From positions 186,001 through 250,000 of the forward strand of contig NZ_NFHP01000004.1 in the NCBI RefSeq assembly GCF_002159335.1: a stretch of 64,000 nt of DNA, read 5' to 3'. Source of the DNA: Collinsella sp. An7. GTDB taxonomy: Bacteria > Actinomycetota > Coriobacteriia > Coriobacteriales > Coriobacteriaceae. Shown here in pieces: positions 14,063-23,104 of the stretch (position 1 is its first letter; each line of letters starts with the position of its first letter). The notes beneath the pieces are model-generated. The model was not told the DNA's origin. It did not search any database and worked only from the letters and a program-made list of their open reading frames with translations. The position numbers and the translations under genes were made by a program.

Positions 14063-16702
14063 TTACGCCTCGTAGGACTGCGGCTCGCGGCCGTAGTACG
14101 CGTCGAGGTAAAGCTCCTTGATCTCGCTCATGAGCGGGTAGCGCGGGTTGGCGCCCGTGCACTGGTCGTTGAACGCGTTCTCGGACATCTCGTCGAGCGT
14201 CTCGAGGAAGTACTTCTCGTCCACACCGTAGTCGGCGATGGTCTTCTTGATGCCGATGGTGTCCATGAGCTCCTCGAGCTTGGTGATGAAGTTCTCAAAG
14301 ACCTCGCGATCGTCGGCGCCGGTGCAGCCGCAGTAACGGCCGAGCTCAGCGTAGTCGTGGAGCGCGTGCGGATACTGATACTGCGAGAAGGTGCCCATCT
14401 TGACGGGCTTCTCGGCGGCGTTGTAGCGCATGACGCGCGTCAGGATGACGGCGTTGGCCAGGCCGTGGGGCAGGTGATGGTAGGCACCGAGCTTGTGGGC
14501 CATGGAGTGGTTGAGGCCGAGGAAGGCGTTGGCAAAGGCCATGCCGGCGAGGCAGGAGGCGTTGTGCATCTCTTCGCGGGCGTGCGGGTCGCTGGCGCCC
14601 TTCTCGTAGGCCGCGGGCAGGTTCTCAAAGACGAGCTTAGCGGCGCGCATGGAGAGGCCGCGCGTGTAGTCGGAGCTCATGATGGAGACGTAGGACTCGA
14701 TGGCGTGGGTCATGACGTCGATGCCCGAGGCGCAGGTGAGTCCCTTGGGCGCGGTCATGGCGTTGTCGACGTCGACGATGGCCATGTTCGGCATGAGCTG
14801 GTAGTCGGTGATCGGCCACTTGATGCCGGTCTCGGCGTCGGTGATGATGGCGAACGGCGTCACCTCGGAGCCAGTGCCCGAAGAGGTCGGCACGGCGACG
14901 AAGTAGGCCTTCTTGCCCATCTCGGGGAAGGTGTAGACGCGCTTGCGGATGTCCATGAAGTCCATGGCCATATCCTCGAAGTTCGCCTCGGGGTGCTCGT
15001 ACATGAGCCACATGATCTTGCCGGCGTCCATCGCGGAGCCGCCGCCGACGGCGATGATGAGGTCGGGTTCAAACAGGCGCATGCGCTCGACGCCCTTCTC
15101 GGCGTCCTGCAGGCGCGGATCGGGCTGGATGTCGTAGAACGCGTCGTGCGCGATGCCCAGCTCGTCGAGCTTGTCCTCGATGGCACGGCAGTTGCCGTTC
15201 TTGTAGAGGAACTGGTCGGTCACGATGAAGGCGCGCTTCTTGCCCATGACGCGGCCGAGCTCCTCGATGGCGACGGGCGTGCAGCCCTTCTTGAAGTAGA
15301 TCTTCTCGGGAGCGCGGAACCACAGCATGTTCTCGCGGCGCTCCGCCACGGTCTTGATGTTCAGCAAGTGCTTCACCCCAACGTTCTCGGAGACGGAGTT
15401 GCCACCCCAGGAGCCGCAGCCCAGCGTGAGGGACGGCGCCATGGCAAAGTTGTAGAGGTCACCGATGCCGCCCTGGCTGGACGGGGTGTTGATGACGATG
15501 CGGCAGGCCTTCATGGTCTCCTCGAAGAGGGCGATCTTCTCGCGCTCGGCAGGGTGCACGTAGAGCGAGGCGGTGTGGCCCGGGCCGCCGGCGAGCACGA
15601 GGTGCTCGGCCTTGTCGACAGCCTCCTGGAAGTCCTTCGCGTGGTACATGGCGAGCACCGGCGAGAGCTTCTCGTGGGAGAACTCCTCCTTGAGCGGATC
15701 GGTGGAGGTGCACTCGACGATCAGGATCTTGGTCTTGGCCGGAACCTTGATACCGGCAAGCTCGGCGATCTGGGGAGCGGGCATACCGGGGATGCGGTGA
15801 TCGAGGGCGCCGTTCTTGAACATGGCCTCGCGCAGGGCCTCGAGCTCCTTGCCCTTCTTGACAAAATAGCAGCCGCGGTACTGGAACTCGGCCTTGACCT
15901 CGTCGTAGATCGAGTCGAGCGCGGTCACGGACTGCTCGCTCGCGCAGATCATGCCGTTGTCGAAGGTCTTGGAGTGGATGATGGAGTTGACGGCGAGCTT
16001 GATGTCAGCCGTGTCGTCGATGACGACGGGGGTGTTGCCGGCGCCGACGCCGAGGGCGGGCTTGCCGGAGGAGTAGGCGGCCTTCACCATGCCGGGGCCA
16101 CCGGTGGCGAGGATGATGTCAACGTCGCTCATGAGCTTGTTGGTGAGCTCGAGGGAGGGCTGATCGATCCAGCCGATGATGCCCTCGGGGGCGCCGGCCT
16201 TGACGGCGGCGTCGAGCACGACCTTGGCGGCGGCGATGGTGCACTTGGCCGCGGCGGGGTGCGGGGAGATGATGATGGCGTTGCGGGTCTTCAGGCAGAT
16301 GAGGCACTTGAAGATGGCCGTCGAGGTGGGGTTGGTGGTGGGGATCACAGCGCCCACGATGCCGATCGGCTCGGCAACCTTGGTGATGCCATAGGCCTCA
16401 TCGCGCTCGACGACGCCGCAGGTCTTGGTGTTCTTGTAGGCGTTGTAGATGTACTCGGCGGCGTAGTGGTTCTTGATGACCTTGTCCTCCACGACGCCAC
16501 GGCCGGTGTCCTCGACCGCGAGCTTGGCGAGCGGGATGCGCTGCTTGTTGGCAGCCATGGCGGCCTCGTAGAAGATCTTGTCGACCTGCTCCTGCGTGTA
16601 GGTGGCGAAGACCTTCTGGGCCTCACGCATGTGCGCGAGCTTGGCCTCGAGGGCGTCGACGGAATCGATGACCTCAGGCGCGGCTGTTGGTTTTTTCACC
16701 AT
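14063..16702 (-). CDS. adhE: Bifunctional acetaldehyde-CoA / alcohol dehydrogenase AdhE
   Basis: Converts acetyl-CoA to ethanol in two NADH-dependent steps, regenerating NAD+ during fermentation; family members assemble into helical spirosomes. The N-terminal aldehyde dehydrogenase domain (about residues 15-450) has the catalytic Cys253 in NGMICASEQS and the VGAGNTPVV motif. A linker (WFRAPEKIYFKKG, about 468) leads to the iron-type alcohol dehydrogenase domain, with GGGSAMDAGK, the iron ligands in DNAMTAPKGLTCASGIDVMTHAIE and in HSMAHKLGAYHHLPHG. Length 879 aa is standard. GAGGAG precedes the ATG, and an extended -10 element lies about 40 bases upstream. It is monocistronic. Confidence 0.97.
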   Translation of the reverse strand: MVKKPTAAPEVIDSVDALEAKLAHMREAQKVFATYTQEQVDKIFYEAAMAANKQRIPLAKLAVEDTGRGVVEDKVIKNHYAAEYIYNAYKNTKTCGVVERDEAYGITKVAEPIGIVGAVIPTTNPTSTAIFKCLICLKTRNAIIISPHPAAAKCTIAAAKVVLDAAVKAGAPEGIIGWIDQPSLELTNKLMSDVDIILATGGPGMVKAAYSSGKPALGVGAGNTPVVIDDTADIKLAVNSIIHSKTFDNGMICASEQSVTALDSIYDEVKAEFQYRGCYFVKKGKELEALREAMFKNGALDHRIPGMPAPQIAELAGIKVPAKTKILIVECTSTDPLKEEFSHEKLSPVLAMYHAKDFQEAVDKAEHLVLAGGPGHTASLYVHPAEREKIALFEETMKACRIVINTPSSQGGIGDLYNFAMAPSLTLGCGSWGGNSVSENVGVKHLLNIKTVAERRENMLWFRAPEKIYFKKGCTPVAIEELGRVMGKKRAFIVTDQFLYKNGNCRAIEDKLDELGIAHDAFYDIQPDPRLQDAEKGVERMRLFEPDLIIAVGGGSAMDAGKIMWLMYEHPEANFEDMAMDFMDIRKRVYTFPEMGKKAYFVAVPTSSGTGSEVTPFAIITDAETGIKWPITDYQLMPNMAIVDVDNAMTAPKGLTCASGIDVMTHAIESYVSIMSSDYTRGLSMRAAKLVFENLPAAYEKGASDPHAREEMHNASCLAGMAFANAFLGLNHSMAHKLGAYHHLPHGLANAVILTRVMRYNAAEKPVKMGTFSQYQYPHALHDYAELGRYCGCTGADDREVFENFITKLEELMDTIGIKKTIADYGVDEKYFLETLDEMSENAFNDQCTGANPRYPLMSEIKELYLDAYYGREPQSYEA

Positions 16703-16742
16703 GTGTCTCTCCTCGTGACTGGTGATTTACCCTACGGCCTTG

Positions 16743-16751
16743 ATTTTAGCA
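16743..16751 (-). promoter_or_regulatory. Candidate extended -10 promoter of adhE
   Basis: On the minus strand TGCTAAAAT (TG-n-TAAAAT) lies about 40 bases before the adhE ATG. Further upstream two direct copies of TGAAACG (16800-16806 and 16818-16824, minus strand) could be regulator sites. A canonical Rex operator (TTGTGAAnnnnnnTTCACAA) was looked for and not seen. Confidence 0.5.
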
Positions 16752-16974
16752 AGTAAGAACTCGGTGAATGGCAAGATTCTGGTAAACGGTACATTAAAAC
16801 GTTTCATTTATTTGGAGCGTTTCAATTTTGAATGAGGGGGATTGGCGGCGAATTTGACAGCGGATACCCGGGTGGATGGGAGGGCGGAAACATTGCCTGA
16901 CGCGCGGACGAACGGACTTGCCGGTTCGCCGGAAAAGGGGTCGGTCGAAGCGTCACCGCCGGCCGGTGGTAATT

Positions 16975-17038
16975 CCTTCTATTAGAACGAATTGGTCAAG
17001 TGCAACCCTTCAATTGACTGATTCGTTCTAGTAGAAGG
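16975..17038. repeat. Imperfect 28-bp palindrome between adhE and the moaB/mog gene
   Basis: Arms 16975-17002 and 17011-17038 match at 24 of 28 positions as inverted copies, with an eight-base loop. Unlike the other palindromes in the window it is A/T-rich and includes CCTTCTA and AGAACGAAT words. The rest of the 573-base interval 16703-17275 holds no recognisable gene. Confidence 0.7.
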
Positions 17039-17275
17039 GATCGGACATTGTTGGTAGAAGGATTTAGGCAGGCGACGTTGTGCTGGCGGAAAGGGTCGGC
17101 CAACCAACGACACCTTGGTGAGAAGCCAGGCCGGCGCCGGCGGGCCTTGAGGCAGAATGGGTCAGACTGGATCGACGGTATGCTGTCGGGAGGAGTCAGG
17201 CTGGTGCGCCGTTGTGCCGGTAAAAGGTATCGGGCAGGCGGCGCGTCATATCGGTGGAAAACCGTTCGGGCGATC

Positions 17276-17788
17276 TCAGTGCCCGCCGCCGGCCATCATC
17301 TTGACGGCGTGGCCGAACTGGTCGGCCACGGCCTCCCAGCACTCGCGCGCGGCCTTGGTCGAACCGGGAAAGTTCACAACGAGGGTGTGCCCGCGCTGCA
17401 TGCAGCGGGCGCGCGAGAGCATGGCGCGGCGCGTCTTGGTGAGGGAGTAGGCGCGCATGGCCTCGGCGATGCCGGGCACGTCGCGCGGGCAGACGTCGGC
17501 GGTTGCCTCGGGTGTTACGTCACGGGGCGAAAGGCCCGTGCCGCCGCAGGTGATGACGATATCGGCCCCCTCATCGGCGGCGGCGCGGATCGCCTCGGCG
17601 ATCTGGGCTCGGTCGTCGCGTACGACCACATGGCCCGTACAAACCCAGCCGGCATGGGCGACGAGCTTCTCCAAGGCCGCGCCCGCCTCGTCCGAGGCGA
17701 GGTCGCGCGTGTCCGAGCATGTGACGATGGCGAGCTTGACCGCCGGCCCCTCTGCGTGCATGTGGGCCTGCTTCATCTCCGCCGCCAT
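17276..17788 (-). CDS. MoaB/Mog-family molybdenum cofactor protein
   Basis: MogA/MoaB-type adenylyltransferase that activates molybdopterin before molybdate insertion. The GTGLSPRDVTPEATA motif (about residues 83-97), the preceding VITCGG and VNFPGSTKAARECWEAV are the molybdopterin-binding signatures. The 170-aa length fits MoaB/Mog. Its ATG (17788-17786) shares one base with the moeA stop (TAATG), so translation is coupled to moeA. No other Moco synthesis gene (moaA, moaC, moaE) is visible in the window. Confidence 0.9.
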   Translation of the reverse strand: MAAEMKQAHMHAEGPAVKLAIVTCSDTRDLASDEAGAALEKLVAHAGWVCTGHVVVRDDRAQIAEAIRAAADEGADIVITCGGTGLSPRDVTPEATADVCPRDVPGIAEAMRAYSLTKTRRAMLSRARCMQRGHTLVVNFPGSTKAARECWEAVADQFGHAVKMMAGGGH

Positions 17789-19056
17789 TAGAGTTCAGCC
17801 CCTTCGGGGAGGTCGATGCGCACGCACGTGGCCTCGTCGCCCGCCGTGTAGCCCTGCAGGCCCTCCGGGACCATGAGCAGGCAGTTGGCGCGATGGAGCG
17901 TGCCGAGCAGGGCGGAGTTCTGCGAGCGCTCCTCGGTGACGGTGGCCTCGCCCGTCTCGGGGTCGCGCGCCACGCGGGCCCGGTCGTAGAAGCGCCGCTC
18001 CTGCCGTTTGCGCACGTTGTGGGTCACACGGGCGCGCTCGAGCGGCCGCTCGAGCAGGGTGTGGCCGCGCATGGCGCGGATGGCCGGGCGCGCGAGCATC
18101 TCAAAGCCCACACAAGCGGCAGCCGGGTTGCCCGAGAGCCCGAGGAAGGGCACGCCGCGCACGAGCCCAAAGGTGATGGCCTTTCCGGGGCGCATGGAGA
18201 TGCGGTCGAAGAGCACCTCGCCCTCGCGCTGCACCAGGGCCTCGATGTAGTCGTAGTCGCCGGCGGAGGCGCCGCCGCTCGTTACCACAAAGTCGCAGCT
18301 CTCGACCATTTCGAGCACCGCTTGGGCAATGGCATCCTCGTCATCCGCCACGATGCCGAAGAATCGCGGCTCCGCGTCCGCGTCGAGCGCGGCGGCCATA
18401 AGGGCCGGTCCGTTGGCGTCGCGGATCTGCCCTCGCTGGGGCTGCTCCGTGGGCGGGACGAGCTCGGTTCCCACCGAGAGGATTCCCACCCGCGGGGCCC
18501 GGCGCACGGCGACCTCCGCCACGCCTGCCGAAGTGAGGAGCCCCGCACCCGCTGCGGTCACCACCTCGCCGGCATGCATGATAACGTCGCCCGCATGCGC
18601 TTCGAGGCCCGCCTCGCGGATGTTTTCGCCCGGTTTCGCCGGCGCCCGGAAGGTCGCGAGGGCACCCTCGTTGCCCGAGCCGTCGCCACCGGTGACCTCA
18701 ACGATCTCGTACTTCACCACGGCGTCGGCACCAGCGGGTACCGGGGCGCCCGTCATGATGCGCACCGCCTCGCCAGGGCTCACCTCGCCGGTAAAGACGT
18801 GGCCCGCCGCCTCGTGGCCCGTGACCTTGAGGGTGACGGGGCGTGCGTCCGAGGCGTCCGCCAGATCGGCCGTGCGTACCGCATAGCCGTCCATGGCGCT
18901 GTTGGCAAAGGGGGAGAGGTCGATGTCGGTGGTGGCGTCGGCTGCGAGCGGCAGGCCCACGGCCCGCCATGCCTCGAGGTGCTCCTCGGGCATGGGGTGT
19001 ATGTGCTCGAGCACGATGGCGCGCGCTTTTTCGACCGAGATCATCTGCTCAGACAT
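17788..19056 (-). CDS. moeA: Molybdopterin molybdenumtransferase MoeA
   Basis: Inserts molybdate into adenylylated molybdopterin. Domains in order: N-terminal MoeA region (PMPEEHLEAWRAVGLPLAAD; DLSPFANSAMDGYAV), a beta-rich lobe with the IMTGAPVPAGADAVV motif, the MogA-like domain III (GILSVGTELV; VVTSGGASAGDYDY, here GGAS instead of GGTS; FGLVRGVPFLGLSGNPAAA) and a C-terminal beta-barrel. 422 aa is standard. The minus-strand start follows GAAAGGAACG. It is divergent from modABC, with 337 bases in between. Confidence 0.95.
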   Translation of the reverse strand: MSEQMISVEKARAIVLEHIHPMPEEHLEAWRAVGLPLAADATTDIDLSPFANSAMDGYAVRTADLADASDARPVTLKVTGHEAAGHVFTGEVSPGEAVRIMTGAPVPAGADAVVKYEIVEVTGGDGSGNEGALATFRAPAKPGENIREAGLEAHAGDVIMHAGEVVTAAGAGLLTSAGVAEVAVRRAPRVGILSVGTELVPPTEQPQRGQIRDANGPALMAAALDADAEPRFFGIVADDEDAIAQAVLEMVESCDFVVTSGGASAGDYDYIEALVQREGEVLFDRISMRPGKAITFGLVRGVPFLGLSGNPAAACVGFEMLARPAIRAMRGHTLLERPLERARVTHNVRKRQERRFYDRARVARDPETGEATVTEERSQNSALLGTLHRANCLLMVPEGLQGYTAGDEATCVRIDLPEGAEL

Positions 19057-19289
19057 CGCGTTCCTTTCTCACGTGGCCGGGGCTGCCCTGGCGGCGGGCC
19101 CGGGATGCGCCGGTTCGATTGCTGCTCGGCGAGCCCGCGCTGGGCTGTGCGGACGCAGCGCCCCGAGGCGGAATCTCGCGGGGGTTTGGCCGAATACAGC
19201 CGACCCCCTCTGATAGTAACAACCGATTGGGGCGCCGTGCCGGACGAGCTAGCGCCCCTTCGTCAAGAGGCGAACCGGGCTCGCCAAGA

Positions 19290-19320
19290 TTGAATTATTC
19301 TCAAGTGAGTATAATATAGA
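19290..19320 (+). promoter_or_regulatory. modABC promoter region with overlapping inverted repeat
   Basis: A perfect TATAAT lies at 19310-19315, with TTGAAT at 19290-19295 (a short 14-base spacer). An imperfect inverted repeat TTATTCTCA..TGAGTATAA (19295-19314, 8 of 9 pairs) covers the spacer and -10. The position would suit a molybdate- or metal-responsive repressor; no ModE consensus is recognisable. Leader from here to modA is about 80 bases. The rest of the 337-base interval shows nothing clear. Confidence 0.55.
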
Positions 19321-19393
19321 ACAGCACTCTCGTTGCGAAGCGGAGGAGGGGCGGCATACGTTGCCCCGCGCATTCGCAGAGAAAGGAGTAATC

Positions 19394-20269
19394 ATGTCGC
19401 GCGCAACCTGCTCTCGCCGGAAGTTCGTGGCCCTCGGAGGTGTTGCCGCGGCTGCCGCCCTAGCGGGTTGCAGTTCGCAGACCGATTCAGACACGTCGGC
19501 GACCGGCTCTATGCCTGTTAAGGGTGACGCGACCGCCGATGACGTTGTGAATCTCCAGATTTTTGCCGCCAACTCGCTCGAGAAGGCCCTGCCCGATGTT
19601 GAGTCGCTCTACACCGAGCAGACCGGCGTGACGTTTGCCGACACGCAGTACAAGGGCTCCGGCGACTTGGTGGAGCAGATGCGCGGCGGCGCTCCGGTGG
19701 ACATCCTCATCACCGCTTCCGCGGGCACTATGGACGATGCCGCCGAGGACGGGCTCATCGATGACGATACGCGCAAGGATATGTTTACCAATGAGCTGGT
19801 GATCGTCCGTGCGATGGGCAGCGACGTAAAGGTGGATTCGCTCGAGGACGTGGCCTCCGTCGAGGGCAACATCGCCATCGGCGAGCCGGGCGCCGTGCCC
19901 GCCGGCAAGTACGCCAACCAGGCGCTTGCGAGCGCGGGGCTCTATAGCAACGTCGAGGGCGAAGACGGCAAGTACGCCTCTTCGATCGCCGATCGCGTGG
20001 TTGAGGCGGACAAGGTCGGAACCGCAGCGCAGTATGTCGCCACAGGCGACTGCACCATCGGCTTTGTGTACTCCTCGGACGTCTATCGCTACGACGGTAT
20101 CGAGATCGCCTATACCTGTCCGGCGGAGTCGCACCAGCCGATCGTCTATCCGGGTGCAGTTGCGGCCTCCTCAAAGCAGGCAAAGGCGGCCGAGGAGTTC
20201 CTCGACTTCTGCATGACCAACGAGGATGCACTCGGCGTGTGGGCCGAGTACGGCTTTGAGCTCGCTTAG
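19394..20269 (+). CDS. modA: Molybdate ABC transporter substrate-binding lipoprotein
   Basis: Binds molybdate/tungstate outside the membrane for ModBC. The signal peptide has a twin-arginine-like SRRKFVALGG and a lipobox LAGC (lipidated Cys26). Mature motifs match ModA: LQIFAANSLEKALPDV, GSGDLVEQMRGGAPVDILITAS, NELVIV, IAIGEPGAVPAGKYANQAL, VGTAAQYVATGDCTIGFVYSSDV and YPGAVAASSKQAKAAEEFLDF. ATG at 19394 with AAGGAG; an in-frame upstream ATG at 19361 would precede the signal peptide with an unrelated leader. First gene of modABC. Confidence 0.95.
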   Translation: MSRATCSRRKFVALGGVAAAAALAGCSSQTDSDTSATGSMPVKGDATADDVVNLQIFAANSLEKALPDVESLYTEQTGVTFADTQYKGSGDLVEQMRGGAPVDILITASAGTMDDAAEDGLIDDDTRKDMFTNELVIVRAMGSDVKVDSLEDVASVEGNIAIGEPGAVPAGKYANQALASAGLYSNVEGEDGKYASSIADRVVEADKVGTAAQYVATGDCTIGFVYSSDVYRYDGIEIAYTCPAESHQPIVYPGAVAASSKQAKAAEEFLDFCMTNEDALGVWAEYGFELA

Positions 20270-20295
20270 CGCGGCTCTAGCTACCGAAGAAGCAT

Positions 20296-21927
20296 GTGCC
20301 GTATCCAGCCATGATGATTAACGCCGTACCGACCGCCATGTATCGCTGGGCCCGCGGCCTTGCGTGTGTATTGCTCGCGCTCGCGCTGGTATGCGCGGGC
20401 GCGGCTGCTTGCTTGGCGCCCATGCCTGCGTGGGCGGAGGTTGAGTCGGGGGCAGAGGAGGGGAGCGCCCTCGATGCGGACTCCGGCTTGGGCGTGATCG
20501 GCTTTACACGCTATCAGCGCGGTGCCGCGCGCCCGGTTGCGGGCGAGGACGTGGGCTATCGCTTCCCCCTGCCCGCGGGCGCCAACCTCGTTGCCCTGAA
20601 CACCCCGGAGCATCTGCTTGTGTACGTGGCGCCCGAGGCGGCGGAATCCCTAGAGCTCGACCTTGCGGACCCCGCCAGTGCGCAGGCGGTTTTTGAACTT
20701 GTTGCTACGCTCGACGATGAGGCCTCGCATGGCGGCGGGCGCATGTCTGACGAGGCCGGCAGCAAAAGCCTCGTGGTAACGAGCGACCCGAGCGTTAGCG
20801 TGGGCGCCTACACCTATATCTTTTTCATCGAGGCCGGGGGGCGCGCCTATTGCGCGGTGCAGCCCGCCGGCCTTGCCGCGGGCGCCGCGCCCACCGAGGC
20901 GGCCGAGGCCATGGGGCTCGATCTGGGCGAGGGCGCCGGGTGGTGCGACGGCGGTACGCTCGTCTCGGCCGAGGACGTGGCGCCCGCTGTGGAGCCTGGT
21001 CCGTTCGACCGGTTTCTCTCCTCTATCTCCCATGTTGACCTGAGCCCCCTTTGGGTCTCGCTCAAGACGAGCTTCACCGCGCTCGCCATCACCTTCGTGC
21101 TCGGGCTCTTGGCCGCGTGGCGGACCATGGGCACCTCGAGCCGCCTCAAGGGGCTCCTCGACTCCGTCTTTACCATCCCCATGGTGTTGCCGCCCACGGT
21201 CTGCGGTTTTCTGTTGCTTCTGCTCTTTGGGCGGGCCACGCCGGTGGGCAGGTGGCTCATCGAGCATGGGGTGTCGCTCGTCTTTACCTGGGAGGCCGCC
21301 GTTATCTCGGCCGTGGTGGTGAGCTTTCCGCTTATGTACCGCACGGCGCTCGGCGCCTTCGAGTCGCTCGACGCCGCCATGCTCGATGCGGCTCGCACGC
21401 TCGGCTGGAGCGAGGGCCGGATTTTCCGCAGGCTTATGATGCCCCTTGCCTGGCCGTCCATTGCGGCGGGGACCGTGCTCGCCTTTGCGCGCGCAATGGG
21501 CGAGTTTGGGTGCACGCTCTTTTTTGCCGGCAACTACGCGGGCGTTACGCAGACGATTCCGATCGCCATCTACTTTGAGTGGATGAGCGGCAACACCGAT
21601 GTGGCGATCTTCTGGGTCGTCGTGGTGATCGCGCTCAGCTTTGCGGTGGTGCTCCTCATCAACCTCTACGCGGCGCGCTCGCAGCGCTATCGGATGCGCG
21701 GCGGCATTGCCCGGGGGCGGGCACGGCGGCGGGCGCCGGGGGTGGTTGCCTCTGAGGGGGATCGAGGCGGCGTCGTCGGCGCGGATGAAGATGCCGAGGC
21801 AGGCGGAGACGTGCTGCGCATCGACCGTGAGGCGCTCCGCGAGCTGCTTGGCGAGCCGGCTGGGGGCTCGGGCGCGGGCCGCCACGCCGCCGACGATGCG
21901 TCCGCGCACCCGAAGGGAGGCCGCTGA
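20296..21927 (+). CDS. modB: Molybdate ABC permease ModB with large extracytoplasmic N-terminal domain
   Basis: The permease core (about residues 250-460) is ordinary ModB: LKTSFTALAITFVLGLLAAW, FTIPMVLPPTVCGFLLL, the cytoplasmic EAA loop DAARTLGWSEGRIFRRLMMP (from about residue 364) and AMGEFGCTLFFAGNY. Before it lie a signal-like hydrophobic segment (about residues 20-45, ending AWA) and roughly 190 residues of exported, acidic, beta-type sequence of unknown family. After it is an 80-residue Gly/Arg/Ala-rich cytoplasmic tail. Typical ModB is about 225 aa; this one is 543. The start is uncertain: GTG 20296 is given; ATG at 20311 or 20338 is possible. The stop overlaps modC by one base. Confidence 0.88.
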   Translation: MPYPAMMINAVPTAMYRWARGLACVLLALALVCAGAAACLAPMPAWAEVESGAEEGSALDADSGLGVIGFTRYQRGAARPVAGEDVGYRFPLPAGANLVALNTPEHLLVYVAPEAAESLELDLADPASAQAVFELVATLDDEASHGGGRMSDEAGSKSLVVTSDPSVSVGAYTYIFFIEAGGRAYCAVQPAGLAAGAAPTEAAEAMGLDLGEGAGWCDGGTLVSAEDVAPAVEPGPFDRFLSSISHVDLSPLWVSLKTSFTALAITFVLGLLAAWRTMGTSSRLKGLLDSVFTIPMVLPPTVCGFLLLLLFGRATPVGRWLIEHGVSLVFTWEAAVISAVVVSFPLMYRTALGAFESLDAAMLDAARTLGWSEGRIFRRLMMPLAWPSIAAGTVLAFARAMGEFGCTLFFAGNYAGVTQTIPIAIYFEWMSGNTDVAIFWVVVVIALSFAVVLLINLYAARSQRYRMRGGIARGRARRRAPGVVASEGDRGGVVGADEDAEAGGDVLRIDREALRELLGEPAGGSGAGRHAADDASAHPKGGR

Positions 21928-22997
21928 TGTCGCTCTCGCTCGATATCCGCAAGCGCTATCCCGGCTTTACGCTCGACATGCAACTCGAGGCGGGGGAGGA
22001 GCGCGTAGCGCTGCTCGGTGCCTCGGGGTGCGGCAAGAGCTGCACGCTCCGGTGCATCGCCGGCGTGGAGACGCCTGACGAGGGCAGGATCGTGGTTAAC
22101 GGCGTTACGTTCTTTGATTCGGCGAGGCGCATAAACCTCTCGCCCCAGAAGCGAAAGTGTGCCCTCCTCTACCAGAGCTACCAGCTCTTTCCCAACCTCA
22201 CGGTGGCCGAGAACGTCTGCGCCGGCATGGACCGCGCTCGCCCCGCCCCCGAGCTCCGCGCGCTTGCGGAGCGCTACCTCGCGATCTTTGGCATGGAGCG
22301 GTTTGCCGAGCGCTACCCCGCTCAGCTCTCGGGCGGGCAGCAGCAACGGGTGGCGCTCGCCCGCATGGTGGCCGCGCGTCCGGGCATCTACCTGCTCGAC
22401 GAGCCGTTCTCGGCGCTCGATGCCTACCTCAAGAGCGCGCTTGAGCAGAACCTCCTTGACCTCTTTGACGTGGTGGGTTCGACCGTGCTCTATGTGAGCC
22501 ACGATATCGACGAGGCCTGCCGCCTGTGCGACCGCATCTGCGTGGTGCACGAGGGGCGCGTGGCCGAGTCGGGGACGCCCGAGGAGCTCATGCGCCGCCC
22601 GCAGACGCTCGCGGCGCTCCGGCTCACGGGGTGCAAGAACACCTCGCCGGCGCGCAAGGTGGGCGAGACCGTGGTTGAGGCGCTCGATTGGGGGATGACC
22701 TTCGACGTGGGGGCACCGGTGCCCAACGACGTGGCCTACCTGGGCGTTCGCGCGTCGTACTTCCATCGTGACAACCGTCGTGCGCCCGGGCGCAACACCT
22801 ACGACCTCACCGTGGTGCGCGTGAGCGACGCGCGTTTTGAGCGGCTGGTGCTGCTTGAGCCCCCGCGGGCGGACTCGCCGCACCTCCTGCAGTGGAAAGT
22901 GAACCTGGTGGGTGCCGACCGGGATGCACTGCCGCGCGAGGGCGAGACGCTCCGGATGCACTTTGACGCGCGGCGCATCCATCTGGTGAGTCGCTAA
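21927..22997 (+). CDS. modC: Molybdate ABC transporter ATP-binding protein
   Basis: ATPase of the molybdate importer. Walker A GASGCGKS (about residues 33-40), Q-loop LLYQSYQLFPNLTV, signature LSGGQQQRVALARM, Walker B YLLDEPFSAL and the switch His in YVSHDIDEA are all intact. Residues about 235-356 form a shorter C-terminal region that reads as one MOP-like/TOBE domain (LGVRASYFHRDN). The ATG overlaps the modB stop (TGATG) and AGGGAGG precedes it, implying coupled translation. Confidence 0.93.
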   Translation: MSLSLDIRKRYPGFTLDMQLEAGEERVALLGASGCGKSCTLRCIAGVETPDEGRIVVNGVTFFDSARRINLSPQKRKCALLYQSYQLFPNLTVAENVCAGMDRARPAPELRALAERYLAIFGMERFAERYPAQLSGGQQQRVALARMVAARPGIYLLDEPFSALDAYLKSALEQNLLDLFDVVGSTVLYVSHDIDEACRLCDRICVVHEGRVAESGTPEELMRRPQTLAALRLTGCKNTSPARKVGETVVEALDWGMTFDVGAPVPNDVAYLGVRASYFHRDNRRAPGRNTYDLTVVRVSDARFERLVLLEPPRADSPHLLQWKVNLVGADRDALPREGETLRMHFDARRIHLVSR

Positions 22998-23104
22998 CGA
23001 GTGCGGCCGCGGCCCCCGTCACACCGCTTGCTCGGCTGCGCGGCCCCGCGAGGCGGGCTGCGGTATCCTAAGGGCGTTACGACCGCTTACGTTGAGGAGG
23101 ATTC

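Noticed and set aside
14357-16756. Open frame of about 800 codons on the strand opposite adhE
   Set aside because: It mirrors adhE exactly; long antisense frames are expected from the strong G/C bias at third positions, and it has no homology-like motifs.
16703-17275. Rex operator controlling adhE
   Set aside because: The TTGTGAA..TTCACAA pattern is not present; only TGAAACG direct repeats were seen.
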